Shown here one piece after another: positions 22,646 through 30,888 of a DNA stretch of 64,000 nt. Source of the stretch: Spirochaetota bacterium (GTDB lineage Bacteria; Spirochaetota; Spirochaetia; Treponematales; Rectinemataceae); the NCBI GenBank assembly GCA_022711355.1, contig JAKLFE010000002.1, positions 62,001 to 126,000 on the forward strand, in the 5' to 3' direction. Both the position numbers and the translations under genes were made by a program. The first letter of the stretch is position 1. The number at the start of each line of letters is the position of its first letter. The notes under the pieces were generated by a model that was given only the letters and a program-made list of their open reading frames with translations, was not told the DNA's origin and made no database searches.

Positions 22646-22743
22646 GGCACGGTTTACTCCCCACAGAGCCACTAGGTCCACGCCTCTCGCGATTCCCGCG
22701 AGTAGACCGCGGGACTCACGCGGAAAAGGAGATCCCTTTTACC

Positions 22744-24087
22744 ATGATCGCCAAGACATTCAAGGGCGGCGCCCATCCGCCCGAGCGGAAGGAGCGGACG
22801 AGCGAGCTGCCGATCGAGCGGGTAAGCCCGGTCAAGCAGGTCGTCATCCCGATCAACCAGCACTTCGGCGCGCCGATCCAGAGCCTCGTGAAAGTCGGTG
22901 AGCAGGTGCGCCGCGGCCAGAAGATCGCGGACGCCGAGGGCCGGATGACGGTCCCCCTCCACGCCTCGGTCTCCGGGACCGTGGCGAAGATCGAGAGCCG
23001 CCCCCTCGCGAACAACCTCGAGGGGCCCTGCATCGTCATCGAGGCCGGCGAGGTTCCCGGGGGCGACGCCTTCCTCCCCCCCCTCGATCCCTTCGCCTGC
23101 TCCAAGGAGGAGGCCCTCGCGCGGGTGCGCGAGGCCGGCATCGTCGGCATGGGCGGGGCCGGCTTCCCCACCCACGTCAAGCTCGCGCCCACGAAGCCCA
23201 TCGCGGTGGTCATCGCCAACGCCGCCGAGTGCGAGCCCTTCCTCACGGTGGACGAGCGCACGATGATCGAGCGGCCCGGCGACTTCGTCGAGGGCCTGGC
23301 GATCACGATGCGGATCGTCGGCGCCCCCGCGGGCCTCATCGGGCTCGAGGAGAACAAGGCCTCCGTGATCCCCGGCCTCGAGAAGGCCATCGCCGAGCGC
23401 GGCCGGGGCATGGACATCCAGGTCAAGCTCCTCAAGACCAAGTACCCCCAGGGCGGCGAGAAGATGCTCATCGTCGCGCTCACGGGCAAGGAAGTGCCCT
23501 CCGGCGGCCTGCCCATGGACGTCGGCTGCGTCGTGCAGAACGTCGGCACCCTCGTCGCCATGACCGAGGCCTTCCGCGAGGGCAAGCCCCTCGTCGAGCG
23601 GGCCCTCACGATCACCGGCGGGGCCTGCAGCCAGCCTAAGAACCTCCTCGCCCCCATCGGGACCCTGGTCTCGGACATCGTGGCCTCCGGGGCGGTGCGG
23701 ATAGCCGAGGAGGAGCTCGGGCGGGTGGTCTTCGGCGGTCCCATGATGGGCGTCGCCGTCCCCGGCTACGCGATACCCCTGCAGAAGAACAGCTCGGGCG
23801 TCCTGTTCATGTCGAGGAAGGAGGCGGCCTACTTCGCCGAGGGCCCCTGCATCCGCTGCGGCCGCTGCATGCGGGCCTGCTCCTGCAAGCTCTCCCCCGC
23901 CCTCCTCAACGGCGCCCTCAAGTCGGGGAACCTCGACGAGGCCGAGGCCATCGGGGTCCTCGACTGCGTCGAGTGCGGGACCTGCTCCTTCGTCTGCCCC
24001 GCGCACATCCAGCTCGTGCAGCGCTTCCGCGTCGGCAAGCAGCTCGTGCGCGCCAAGAAGCAGAAGGAGGCCAAGAATGCCCGCTAA
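22744..24087 (+). CDS. rnfC: Electron transport complex subunit RnfC
   Basis: 447 residues. RnfC is the peripheral NADH-oxidising or reducing, FMN-binding subunit of the Rnf ion pump. Seen here: the barrel-sandwich N-terminus (PINQHFGAPIQSLVKVGEQVRRGQK-like), the nucleotide-binding GIVGMGGAGFPTHVK, the AAECEPFLT segment and KYPQGGEKMLI. Two 4Fe-4S motifs lie near the C-terminus, CIRCGRCMRAC and CVECGTCSFVCP. AAAGGAG lies 12 bases before the ATG. It is the first gene of rnfCDGEAB and overlaps rnfD by 11 bases. Confidence 0.97.
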   Translation: MIAKTFKGGAHPPERKERTSELPIERVSPVKQVVIPINQHFGAPIQSLVKVGEQVRRGQKIADAEGRMTVPLHASVSGTVAKIESRPLANNLEGPCIVIEAGEVPGGDAFLPPLDPFACSKEEALARVREAGIVGMGGAGFPTHVKLAPTKPIAVVIANAAECEPFLTVDERTMIERPGDFVEGLAITMRIVGAPAGLIGLEENKASVIPGLEKAIAERGRGMDIQVKLLKTKYPQGGEKMLIVALTGKEVPSGGLPMDVGCVVQNVGTLVAMTEAFREGKPLVERALTITGGACSQPKNLLAPIGTLVSDIVASGAVRIAEEELGRVVFGGPMMGVAVPGYAIPLQKNSSGVLFMSRKEAAYFAEGPCIRCGRCMRACSCKLSPALLNGALKSGNLDEAEAIGVLDCVECGTCSFVCPAHIQLVQRFRVGKQLVRAKKQKEAKNAR

Positions 24088-25078
24088 GCCCCTGCTCCTC
24101 TCCTCGAGCCCCCACCTCTTCTCGGCCGTCACGACGAGGCGGATCATGCTCGCCGTAGTGCTGGCCCTCCTCCCGGCCACGGTCTTCGGCGTCTACCTCT
24201 ACGGCTCCCGGGGGCTCTTCCTCGTGGCCGCGACGATCGCCGCGGCCGTCGCCTCCGAGTGGCTCTTCCGCCTCGCCCTGAAGCGGGAGCCGAGCGTCGG
24301 CGACTGCTCGGCCCTCGTCACCGGCCTCCTCCTCGCCCTGACCCTCCCGCCCTCCACCCCCTTGTGGATGGCCGCCCTGGGCGCCGTCATGGCGATCGTC
24401 GTGGCCAAGGAGTTCTTCGGCGGCCTCGGGGCCAATCCCTTCAACCCCGCCCTGATCGGCCGAGCCTTCCTCCTCATGAGCTTCCCCGCGGCGATGACGA
24501 GCTGGCACCGGCCCTTCGCCGGCATCGTCGACGCCGCCAGCTCGGCGACCCCCCTCAACCTGGTCAAGCAGGGCGCTCCCCTCGCCGAGCTCTTCGCCTC
24601 GGTCGGGGCCCAGGACCAGGGCAGCTTCTACTGGCAGCTCTTCCTCGGCAACCGCTCGGGCTCCCTGGGAGAATCCTCGATCCTCCTCGTCCTGGCGGGC
24701 GGCCTCCTCCTCCTGGCCCTCGGCGTGATCCAGCTCTGGATCCCCCTGACGGTCCTCGGCTCGACGGCCCTCTTCTCCTGGCTCCTGGGCATGGACCCCC
24801 TCTTCGCCCTCCTCTCCGGCGGCGTGGTCTTCGGCGCCTTCTTCATGGCGACCGACTACGCGACGAGCCCGCTGACGACCAAGGGCAAGCTGATCTACGG
24901 CCTGGCCATCGGCCTCGTCATCGCCCTCATCCGCAAGCTCGGCGGCTTCCCCGAGGGCGTCACCTACGGGATCCTCGTCATGAACATGATCTCTCCCTTC
25001 CTCGACAGGCTCCGGATGAAGAAGTACGGCTACGTCGCTCCCAAGAAGCCGGCCGCCGCCAAGGAGGCCGCGAAATGA
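24077..25078 (+). CDS. rnfD: Electron transport complex subunit RnfD
   Basis: 333 residues, integral membrane with about 8-10 helices. The covalent FMN site is the Thr in SSATPLNLVKQ (about residue 157), matching the S-x-T-P-L pattern of RnfD/NqrB. FFGGLGANPFNPALIGR is a further family signature. It carries electrons through the membrane arm of Rnf. Overlaps rnfC by 11 bases and rnfG by 4 (ATGA). ApbE, which would attach the flavin, is encoded at 52.8-53.9 kb. Confidence 0.96.
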   Translation: MPAKPLLLSSSPHLFSAVTTRRIMLAVVLALLPATVFGVYLYGSRGLFLVAATIAAAVASEWLFRLALKREPSVGDCSALVTGLLLALTLPPSTPLWMAALGAVMAIVVAKEFFGGLGANPFNPALIGRAFLLMSFPAAMTSWHRPFAGIVDAASSATPLNLVKQGAPLAELFASVGAQDQGSFYWQLFLGNRSGSLGESSILLVLAGGLLLLALGVIQLWIPLTVLGSTALFSWLLGMDPLFALLSGGVVFGAFFMATDYATSPLTTKGKLIYGLAIGLVIALIRKLGGFPEGVTYGILVMNMISPFLDRLRMKKYGYVAPKKPAAAKEAAK

Positions 25079-25668
25079 TCAAGCAGTTCGCCAAGCTCGG
25101 CCTGATCCTGGCCGCCTTCGCCGGCGTCGCCTGCGCGGGCCTCGCCGTCGTCTACGTGGCCACGAAGGACCAGATCGCCGCCAACGCCGGCAAGCAGCTC
25201 AACGAGTCCCTCAAGGATCTCTTCGCCGAGGCCGAGGAGTTCGCGCCGGAGAGCCTCGAGTCCCCCGACCCCGCGGTGGCCTTCCAGGCCGCCTACGTCG
25301 CCCGGCGCGGGGGCTCCCCACTCGGCATCGCGATCAAGGCGAGCGGCCCATCCTACGGGGGGGACTCGGTCCTCCTGGTAGGCGTGGGGCTCGACCGGCG
25401 ACTCGTCGGCGTCCGCGTCCTCGAGAACAAGGACACCCCCGGCCTCGGTGCCAACGCCGCCTCGCCGACCTCCTACGTCGACAAGGCCGCGAAGACCACC
25501 TTCCCCGGCCAGTTCGCGGGCAAGCCGATCTCGGAGGCCTTCGAGGTCAAGAAGGACGTCCAGGCCATCACGGCGTCCACCATCACCTCGCGCGCCCTGA
25601 CCAAGATCGTCAAGGCCGCGGGCGGCGCGGCCGGCTCCTGGCTCGAGCGTCTCGCGGGAGGCAAGTGA
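25075..25668 (+). CDS. rnfG: Electron transport complex subunit RnfG
   Basis: 197 residues from an ATG overlapping the rnfD stop. One N-terminal membrane helix (8-28) anchors a periplasmic FMN-binding domain. The flavinylation motif reads ITASTITS near the C-terminus, aligning with S-G-A-T-x-T-S; the first Thr after the Ser is the predicted phosphoester acceptor. ENKDTPGLGA is the other conserved loop. A large part of an adjacent frame upstream is open but is a shadow of rnfD. Confidence 0.95.
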   Translation: MIKQFAKLGLILAAFAGVACAGLAVVYVATKDQIAANAGKQLNESLKDLFAEAEEFAPESLESPDPAVAFQAAYVARRGGSPLGIAIKASGPSYGGDSVLLVGVGLDRRLVGVRVLENKDTPGLGANAASPTSYVDKAAKTTFPGQFAGKPISEAFEVKKDVQAITASTITSRALTKIVKAAGGAAGSWLERLAGGK

Positions 25669-26310
25669 ATGAAGCGGCTCTGGAACATATTCAAGCAGGG
25701 GATCATCTTCGAGAATCCCCTGCTCATGCTCATGATCGGCCTCTGCTCGGCCCTCGCGGTGACGACCTCCGTGTCCAACGCGGTCGGCATGGGCGTGGCC
25801 ATGACCTTCGTCATGCTCTGCTCCGAGATCATGATCTCCGCCTTCCGCAAGGTGATCCCGAACTCGGTGCGCATCCCGATTTTCATCGTCATCATCGCCG
25901 CCTTCACGACGATCATCGACTACGTCATGCAGGCCTACTTCCCCGAGCTCTCCAAGTCGATGGGCGTCTTCATCCCCCTCATCGTCGTCAACTGCATCAT
26001 CATGGGCCGCGTCGAGGCCTTCGCCTACAAGCAGAAGGTGCCCGACGCCATCGTCGACTCCCTCGGCATGGGCCTGGGCTACACCTGGGTCATGGTCGGC
26101 ATCGCGGCGCTGCGCGAGCTCCTCGGGAACGGCACTCTGGCCGGGACCCAGGTCATGCCCGCCTCCTTCCAGCCTATCCTCTTCTTCACCATGTCCCCGG
26201 GCGGCTTCCTCGTCTTCGCCCTCTTCATCTCGTTCAATATCTGGCTCAAGGGCAGGATGGCGAAGGCCCAGGCGGCCAAGGCCGGCGCTGCCCAGGAGGA
26301 CGCGGCATGA
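25669..26310 (+). CDS. rnfE: Electron transport complex subunit RnfE
   Basis: 213 residues, six membrane helices. Family segments: ENPLLMLMIGLCSALAVTTSV-like N-terminus, PNSVRIPIFIVIIAAF, VNCIIMGRVEAFA with its conserved Cys, and an LRELLGNGTL loop. RnfE and RnfA form the inverted pair that binds an intramembrane iron-sulfur centre through such cysteines. The ATG directly follows the rnfG stop and the 3' end overlaps rnfA by 4 bases. Confidence 0.96.
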   Translation: MKRLWNIFKQGIIFENPLLMLMIGLCSALAVTTSVSNAVGMGVAMTFVMLCSEIMISAFRKVIPNSVRIPIFIVIIAAFTTIIDYVMQAYFPELSKSMGVFIPLIVVNCIIMGRVEAFAYKQKVPDAIVDSLGMGLGYTWVMVGIAALRELLGNGTLAGTQVMPASFQPILFFTMSPGGFLVFALFISFNIWLKGRMAKAQAAKAGAAQEDAA

Positions 26311-26882
26311 CCCTTCTGAAGATCTTCGTAATAGCCCTCCTCATCAACAACGTCGTCCTCATGCGCTACCTGGCGCTCTGCTCCTATATCGGGATGACGA
26401 GCGACGTCGGCCAGTCCATCGGCATGGGCTTCGCGGTGACCTTCGTCACCGTCCTCGCCACCGCCGCCACCTGGCCGATCTACAACCTGATCCTCCTCCC
26501 CCTCCACCTCGAGTTCCTGAAGATCCTCGTCTTCATACTCGTGATCGCCTCGCTCGTGCAGCTCGTCGAGTTCTACCTGAAGAAGAACGTGCCGGGCCTC
26601 TACGCGGCCATGGGCATCTACCTGCCCCTGATCACGACGAACTGCGCCATCCTCGCGGTGACCTTCGAGAACATCTCGAACGGCTACAGCTTCATCGAGT
26701 CCGTCGTGTACTCGGTCGCCGTGTCCCTGGGCTACCTCCTCGCGATGGTCCTCCTCGCGGGCGTGCGGATCAGGATCAAGAACAGCCCCGTGCCGAAGTT
26801 CGTGCAGGGCACGCCGATCCTCTTCGTGGCGACGAGCCTCATCGCCCTGGCCTTCGGCGGCTTCGCCGGCCTCATAAAGTAG
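26307..26882 (+). CDS. rnfA: Electron transport complex subunit RnfA
   Basis: 191 residues, six membrane helices, related in sequence and inverted in topology to RnfE. Conserved parts include INNVVLMRYLALCSYIGM and the TTNCAILAVTF helix with its Cys. The start ATG overlaps the rnfE stop (ATGA). Together with RnfE it holds the membrane 2Fe-2S centre on the electron path. Confidence 0.96.
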   Translation: MTLLKIFVIALLINNVVLMRYLALCSYIGMTSDVGQSIGMGFAVTFVTVLATAATWPIYNLILLPLHLEFLKILVFILVIASLVQLVEFYLKKNVPGLYAAMGIYLPLITTNCAILAVTFENISNGYSFIESVVYSVAVSLGYLLAMVLLAGVRIRIKNSPVPKFVQGTPILFVATSLIALAFGGFAGLIK

Positions 26883-26895
26883 GGAGCGACGCACC

Positions 26896-27708
26896 ATGCT
26901 GACCATCATCCTGATAACCCTCGGCTTCTCCCTCGCCCTGGCCTTCGTCCTCGGCTTCGCCCTGGGCTGGTTCCAGGAGATCTTCAAGATCGTGCGGGAC
27001 CCCCTCATAGACGAGGTCCGGGCGGCCCTGCCCGGGGCCAACTGCGGCGGCTGCGGCTACCCCGGCTGCGACGGCTACGCCGAGGCCGTGGCCTCGCGGA
27101 GGGCCCCGCCGAACAAGTGCACGGCCGGAGGCTCCTCCACGGCCGAGGCCGTCGCCAAGATCGTCGGCAGCGAGGCCAAGGCCGAGGACCTCGTCTCGGT
27201 CCTGCGCTGCGTCGGGACCAAGGAGAAGGCCCTCGCCAAGGGCGAGTACGTGGGCATCCCCACCTGCCGCGGCGCCAAGCTCTCGGCCGGCGGGGTGAAG
27301 GCCTGCGCCTGGGGCTGCCAGGGCTTCGGCGACTGCGTCGCGGTCTGCAAGTTCGACGCCCTCTCCATGGGCGACCAGGGCCTGCCCGTGGTCGACTACG
27401 CGAAGTGCTCCGGCTGCGGCATGTGCGAGGCCGAGTGCCCCCAGAAGCTCTTCGCCCTCGTGCCGAAGAGCAGGGTCGGCTCCATCGTGCTCTGCTCGAA
27501 CCGCAACCCGGTCAAGGCGGCGGTCATCAAGAGCTGCAAGGCGGGCTGCATCAAGTGCGAGGCCTGCGTCCGCGAGTGCCCCGAGAAGTGCATCGCCATG
27601 GTCGACGGCATCCCGGTCACCGACTACGCGAAGTGCACGAGCTGCGGCAAGTGCGTCGAGAAATGCCCGACGAAGTGCTACCGCCTCCTCCAGACCGTCG
27701 AGGCCTGA
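26896..27708 (+). CDS. rnfB: Electron transport complex subunit RnfB
   Basis: 270 residues. An N-terminal membrane helix (3-26) is followed by a 4Fe-4S motif CGGCGYPGCDGYAEA (about 50-65) and three further Cys-rich segments, including CSGCGMCEAECP, CIKCEACVRECP and CTSCGKCVEKCP. It is the ferredoxin-facing entry of Rnf. The order C-D-G-E-A-B is that of anaerobic, often sodium-pumping, complexes. GGAG precedes the ATG. The operon ends at an intrinsic terminator 26 bases downstream. Confidence 0.96.
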   Translation: MLTIILITLGFSLALAFVLGFALGWFQEIFKIVRDPLIDEVRAALPGANCGGCGYPGCDGYAEAVASRRAPPNKCTAGGSSTAEAVAKIVGSEAKAEDLVSVLRCVGTKEKALAKGEYVGIPTCRGAKLSAGGVKACAWGCQGFGDCVAVCKFDALSMGDQGLPVVDYAKCSGCGMCEAECPQKLFALVPKSRVGSIVLCSNRNPVKAAVIKSCKAGCIKCEACVRECPEKCIAMVDGIPVTDYAKCTSCGKCVEKCPTKCYRLLQTVEA

Positions 27709-27734
27709 GTCTCGAGCGGCGCCGCCAGGCGAGA

Positions 27735-27765
27735 GGCCGGCCCCCCGGGGCCGGCCTTTTCGTTT
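27735..27765 (+). terminator. Intrinsic terminator of the rnf operon
   Basis: GGCCGGCCC pairs with GGGCCGGCC (27735-27756) across a small C/G loop and is followed by TTTTCGTTT. It overlaps the stop codon of the convergent nth-like gene. Confidence 0.9.
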
Positions 27766-28468
27766 ACCGGCCGAGGATCGCGCCTGGGCAGCCGAGGCCC
27801 GCCGCGACGGGGCAGGCGCCGCAGCGAGGCTCGCCCGAGGGGCAGAACTCCCGGCCGAAGCGGATGAGGTTCACGTGGAGCGAGAGGATGTCCCGCGAGC
27901 CTCGGGCCAGCTCCTGGAGGAGGTCGGCGCCGCGCTCCGAGGGGGCCTCGCCGGGCAGCGAGTGCCAGCCGAGGCGCCGCGTTACGCGCCATATGTGCGC
28001 GTCGACCGCGAAGGAGGGGCGGGCGAGGCCGAAGGCCAGGACGCAGCGGGCCACCTTGAGGCCCACGCCCGGCAGGGAGCGGAGGAAGGCCTCGCATTCG
28101 GCGTCGGTCCAGGAGCGCAGCTCCTCGAGGCTCTCGGAGCCGAAGCGCTCCCGGATGGCGGCGAGCGAGGAGCGGAGGTTCGCGGCGCGCGTCTTCCACA
28201 GGCCCGCGGGCCTGAGGCACTCGCCGAGGTACTCGGGCGGGGCCTCGGCAGCGGCCGCCCAGGTCGGGTAGCGCTCGCGGAGGGCGCCGTAGGCCGCGTC
28301 GCAGTTCTCCACCGTCGTGCGCGTGCTGAGGAGGAACCAGACGAGCTGGTCGAGGACCGGGCCCGAGCTCTCGTCGGGGTACTTCCCGTAGCGGCGCTCG
28401 AGGAGGGCCTCCACCGACCGAGGCGAGGGGGCCCTGGGCGGGCGGCGCGTTCGAGGGGCTTGGGCCAT
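27764..28468 (-). CDS. Endonuclease III-like DNA glycosylase/AP lyase
   Basis: 234 residues of the HhH-GPD superfamily. The helix-hairpin-helix reads LRSLPGVGLKVARCVLAF and retains the Lys of bifunctional Nth enzymes; the catalytic Asp is in AVDAHIWRV. Four cysteines near the C-terminus (C-x6-C-x2-C-x7-C) form the 4Fe-4S loop, with a slightly longer last spacing than the usual x5. It excises oxidised pyrimidines in base excision repair. The ATG has no Shine-Dalgarno; a promoter -10 lies seven bases upstream. Confidence 0.9.
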   Translation of the reverse strand: MAQAPRTRRPPRAPSPRSVEALLERRYGKYPDESSGPVLDQLVWFLLSTRTTVENCDAAYGALRERYPTWAAAAEAPPEYLGECLRPAGLWKTRAANLRSSLAAIRERFGSESLEELRSWTDAECEAFLRSLPGVGLKVARCVLAFGLARPSFAVDAHIWRVTRRLGWHSLPGEAPSERGADLLQELARGSRDILSLHVNLIRFGREFCPSGEPRCGACPVAAGLGCPGAILGR

Positions 28469-28475
28469 GGGGGGG

Positions 28476-28504
28476 ATACTGCGGCGCGGCGGCCGCCCCG
28501 TCAA
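28476..28504 (-). promoter_or_regulatory. Leaderless promoter of the nth-like gene
   Basis: Minus-strand -35 TTGACG (28504-28499), 17-base spacer, -10 CAGTAT (28481-28476), then seven C and the ATG. Predicted transcript start is at the start codon. Confidence 0.65.
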
Positions 28505-28563
28505 GCGGAGCCGCTGGACCCGCGCCCGCGGGGGCTGCCCTGGCGCGGCCGCGCCGCATCTGC

Positions 28564-28569
28564 TATCTT
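28564..28569 (+). promoter_or_regulatory. -10 element of a leaderless promoter for the HIT gene
   Basis: TATCTT preceded by TGC (extended -10) lies exactly six bases before the ATG. The -35 is weak. No Shine-Dalgarno is present. Confidence 0.55.
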
Positions 28570-28575
28570 CGCGGC

Positions 28576-28917
28576 ATGAGCGATTGCCTGTTCTGCAAGA
28601 TCGTCGCGGGCCAGATCCCCTCCAAGAAGGTCTACGAGGACGAGGAGCTCCTGGCCTTCCACGACATCGGACCCAAGGCCCCGGTCCACTTCCTCGTCGT
28701 GCCCAAGAAGCACGTCCCGAGCCTCTACGAGCTCGAGAAGGCCGACGCGGCCCTGCTCGGGCGCCTGGTGTACAAGGCCCAGGAGCTCGCCCGGGAGCTC
28801 GGCTGCGAGAAGGGCGCCCGCTTCGTCCTCAACTGCAAGTCCGACGGCGGCCAGACCGTGGAGCACCTCCATCTCCACGTCCTCGGCGGCCGGGCCATGG
28901 GCTGGCCGCCGGGCTGA
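28576..28917 (+). CDS. HIT family (HINT-type) nucleotide hydrolase
   Basis: 113 residues, normal for HinT proteins. The N-terminal CLFCKIVAGQIPSKKVYED and the histidine triad VEHLHLHVLGG (about 95-105) are diagnostic. These proteins hydrolyse adenosine phosphoramidates and related nucleotides. It sits between the nth-like gene (divergent) and the deformylase gene, 11 bases upstream of the latter. Confidence 0.93.
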   Translation: MSDCLFCKIVAGQIPSKKVYEDEELLAFHDIGPKAPVHFLVVPKKHVPSLYELEKADAALLGRLVYKAQELARELGCEKGARFVLNCKSDGGQTVEHLHLHVLGGRAMGWPPG

Positions 28918-28928
28918 GGGGGCCTTCC

Positions 28929-29483
28929 ATGACCGACGCCGTCCTCCTCCTCGGCGACCCGCGGCTCCGCGCGGCCTGCGCGGCGGTGAGCGACTTCGCC
29001 GATCCCGGCCTCGCCGCCGACCGCGCGCGCCTCATGCGGGCCCTCGAGGAATTCCGGGCCGAGAAGGGCTTCGGCCGGGGCATCGCGGCGCCCCAAATCG
29101 GTATACCCCGGCGCCTGGTCGCCCTCGATCTGGGGGAGGGGGCCCTCTGCCTCGCCAACCCTCGGATCACCTGGAGGAGCGAGGAGCGGTTCAGCCTCTG
29201 GGACGATTGCATGTCCTTCCCCGATCTCCTGGTACGCCTCTACCGGCACGAATCCCTCAGCCTCGCGTACGAGGACGAGGGAGGCTCGACCCGCGAGTGG
29301 CCAAAGCTCGAGCGGAGCCTCGCGGAGCTCCTCCAGCACGAGATCGACCACCTCGACGGGATCCTGGCCATCGACCGGGCCGAGGGGCGCGAGGGCATCG
29401 TGTACCGCCAGGCCTTCGAGGCGAACCGCCCCTACTTCGAGGCCCAGGTCGACTACCCGATCGCGCCGACGGCGAAGCCCTGA
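28929..29483 (+). CDS. Peptide deformylase-like protein with variant motif II
   Basis: 184 residues. Motif I is GIAAPQIGIPRRL and motif III is QHEIDHLDG with the HExxH metal ligands. Motif II, normally EGCLS, reads DDCMS, which keeps the cysteine ligand but changes the two residues before it. Deformylase removes the formyl group from new proteins. The changed motif could mean altered substrate range or a second, specialised deformylase. It is probably co-transcribed with the HIT gene. Confidence 0.85.
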   Translation: MTDAVLLLGDPRLRAACAAVSDFADPGLAADRARLMRALEEFRAEKGFGRGIAAPQIGIPRRLVALDLGEGALCLANPRITWRSEERFSLWDDCMSFPDLLVRLYRHESLSLAYEDEGGSTREWPKLERSLAELLQHEIDHLDGILAIDRAEGREGIVYRQAFEANRPYFEAQVDYPIAPTAKP

Positions 29484-29640
29484 GGGGCCCATCCCGGGAA
29501 TTCCGCTTCGGCTTCAGGCTTTTTCTAGTCATTCCTTCCCCGTCGAGCTGCCCGCGACCTAACGGTCGCTGGATCATGCCTTCCAGAGGGACTCCTCCTC
29601 ACTCCCCCAACAGGCTTCGAGGCACAGAAGAAGGATTTCC

Positions 29641-29668
29641 TTGACAAGGCGGGAAAGCGGCGCATACT
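29641..29668 (+). promoter_or_regulatory. Promoter of the LacI-controlled ABC operon
   Basis: -35 TTGACA (29641-29646) and -10 CATACT (29663-29668) with a 16-base spacer. The predicted start is near 29675, just before the operator. Confidence 0.75.
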
Positions 29669-29682
29669 GAAAAGGCTACAAA

Positions 29683-29700
29683 TGTGAGAGCGATTACACA
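29683..29700. promoter_or_regulatory. LacI-family operator
   Basis: TGTGAGAGCGATTACACA is an imperfect inverted repeat (TGTG..A.CG.T..CACA) with the central CG typical of LacI-family sites. It lies about eight bases past the predicted start, a repressing position. The operon's last gene encodes a LacI-family regulator. Confidence 0.75.
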
Positions 29701-29730
29701 ATGTAGCAATCCTGTTCGAAGGAGAGCCAT

Positions 29731-30888
29731 ATGCGAAAGCCGAGTCTCGGTAAGGTCTTTCTCCTCTGCGCCTTCCTCGCCCTAGCCCTGGCGCTGCCCC
29801 TTTCCGCCCAGAAGGCGCGGCTCGTGTTCATGACGGCCGGCGACGTGAACATGCTCGCCCTCGGGCAGAACGTCTTCTCGCCCGGCTTCACCGCCAAGAA
29901 TCCCAAGATCTCGGTGATGACGATCCACACCGGGCCGGGAGACGCCGGCTCCCAGCAGATCTTCGAGAAGCTCAACGCGGAGAAGGACGCGAAGCGGAAG
30001 GTCAGCGACGTCGACGTGGCCCTGGTCCACGAGATTTTCATGAAGTGGGCCATGGAGAAGGACCTCCTCCAGCCCTACGCGAAGAAGGCCGCGACCTCCA
30101 AGTACGTCACCTCGCCCTTCGCCAAGCGGGCCCTCGGCGTCAACGTCGAGGACTACGTGATGCCCCTCTTCCACAGCCAGACGGCCCTCGCCTACAACCC
30201 CGAGTTCGTCAAGAACCCGCCCAAGACCTACGAGGAGCTCAAGGCCTGGGTCAAGGCGAATCCCGGGAAGTTCGGCTACAACGGCATCAAGGGCGGGGCC
30301 TCCGGGGTCTCCTTCGTGACCGGCTGGGTCTACGCGGCCACGGGCAAGTACCAGAAGTACGCGGTCACCGGGCCCTTCGACAAGGCCGAGGTCGCTTCCT
30401 GGGAGCCGGCCTTCAAGGAGCTCAAGGAGTTCAACAAGAGCGTCGTCATCACCGGCGGCAACGTCGGCACCCTCGACGCCCTCAACCGCGGCGAGATCTG
30501 GATGGGGCCGGTCTGGGTCGACATGTTCTTCACCTTCATGAACGAGGGCAAGCTCGACCCGAAGACCAAGCTCCTCCTCCCCGAGCCCGGCATGCCCGGC
30601 CAGGCCATGTACTTCGTCATCCCGAAGACCGCCGCCAACCCCGAGCTCTCCCGGAAGTTCATCGAGTACGTGACGAGCCCCGAGGTCCAGGCCCGCGATA
30701 TCGTGCAGAAGTTCAACTGGTACCCTGGCATCGACGGCTCCTTCATCAAGGCCTCTATCCCCCAGGCCACCTTCGACAAGATCTACGGCGACGTCACCCC
30801 GGCCGACCTCGTGAAGAAGGGCCTGTCCTTCCCCCTGGCCGACTATAAGCTCGCCATCGCCGAGGCCTACGAGAAGTGGGCGCAGTGA
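29731..30888 (+). CDS. ABC transporter extracellular solute-binding protein
   Basis: 385 residues with a signal peptide (1-26, ending LPLSAQ). The fold is the two-lobed periplasmic binding type used for polyamines, iron, phosphonates and some sugars; FMTAGDVNMLALGQ begins the mature domain and GRGEIWMGPVWVDM-like (about 250-265) is in the C-lobe. Substrate is not evident. GAAGGAGAG lies six bases before the ATG. It is the first gene of a six-gene operon under a LacI-type operator. Confidence 0.88.
   Translation: MRKPSLGKVFLLCAFLALALALPLSAQKARLVFMTAGDVNMLALGQNVFSPGFTAKNPKISVMTIHTGPGDAGSQQIFEKLNAEKDAKRKVSDVDVALVHEIFMKWAMEKDLLQPYAKKAATSKYVTSPFAKRALGVNVEDYVMPLFHSQTALAYNPEFVKNPPKTYEELKAWVKANPGKFGYNGIKGGASGVSFVTGWVYAATGKYQKYAVTGPFDKAEVASWEPAFKELKEFNKSVVITGGNVGTLDALNRGEIWMGPVWVDMFFTFMNEGKLDPKTKLLLPEPGMPGQAMYFVIPKTAANPELSRKFIEYVTSPEVQARDIVQKFNWYPGIDGSFIKASIPQATFDKIYGDVTPADLVKKGLSFPLADYKLAIAEAYEKWAQ

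Noticed and set aside
22646-22743. Riboswitch in the rnf leader
   Set aside because: Two small hairpins are visible but no known aptamer consensus could be recognised; a covariance search would be needed.
27117-28271. Arg-rich open frame across the end of rnfB and the nth-like gene
   Set aside because: It is a frame shadow with highly biased composition crossing a strong terminator.
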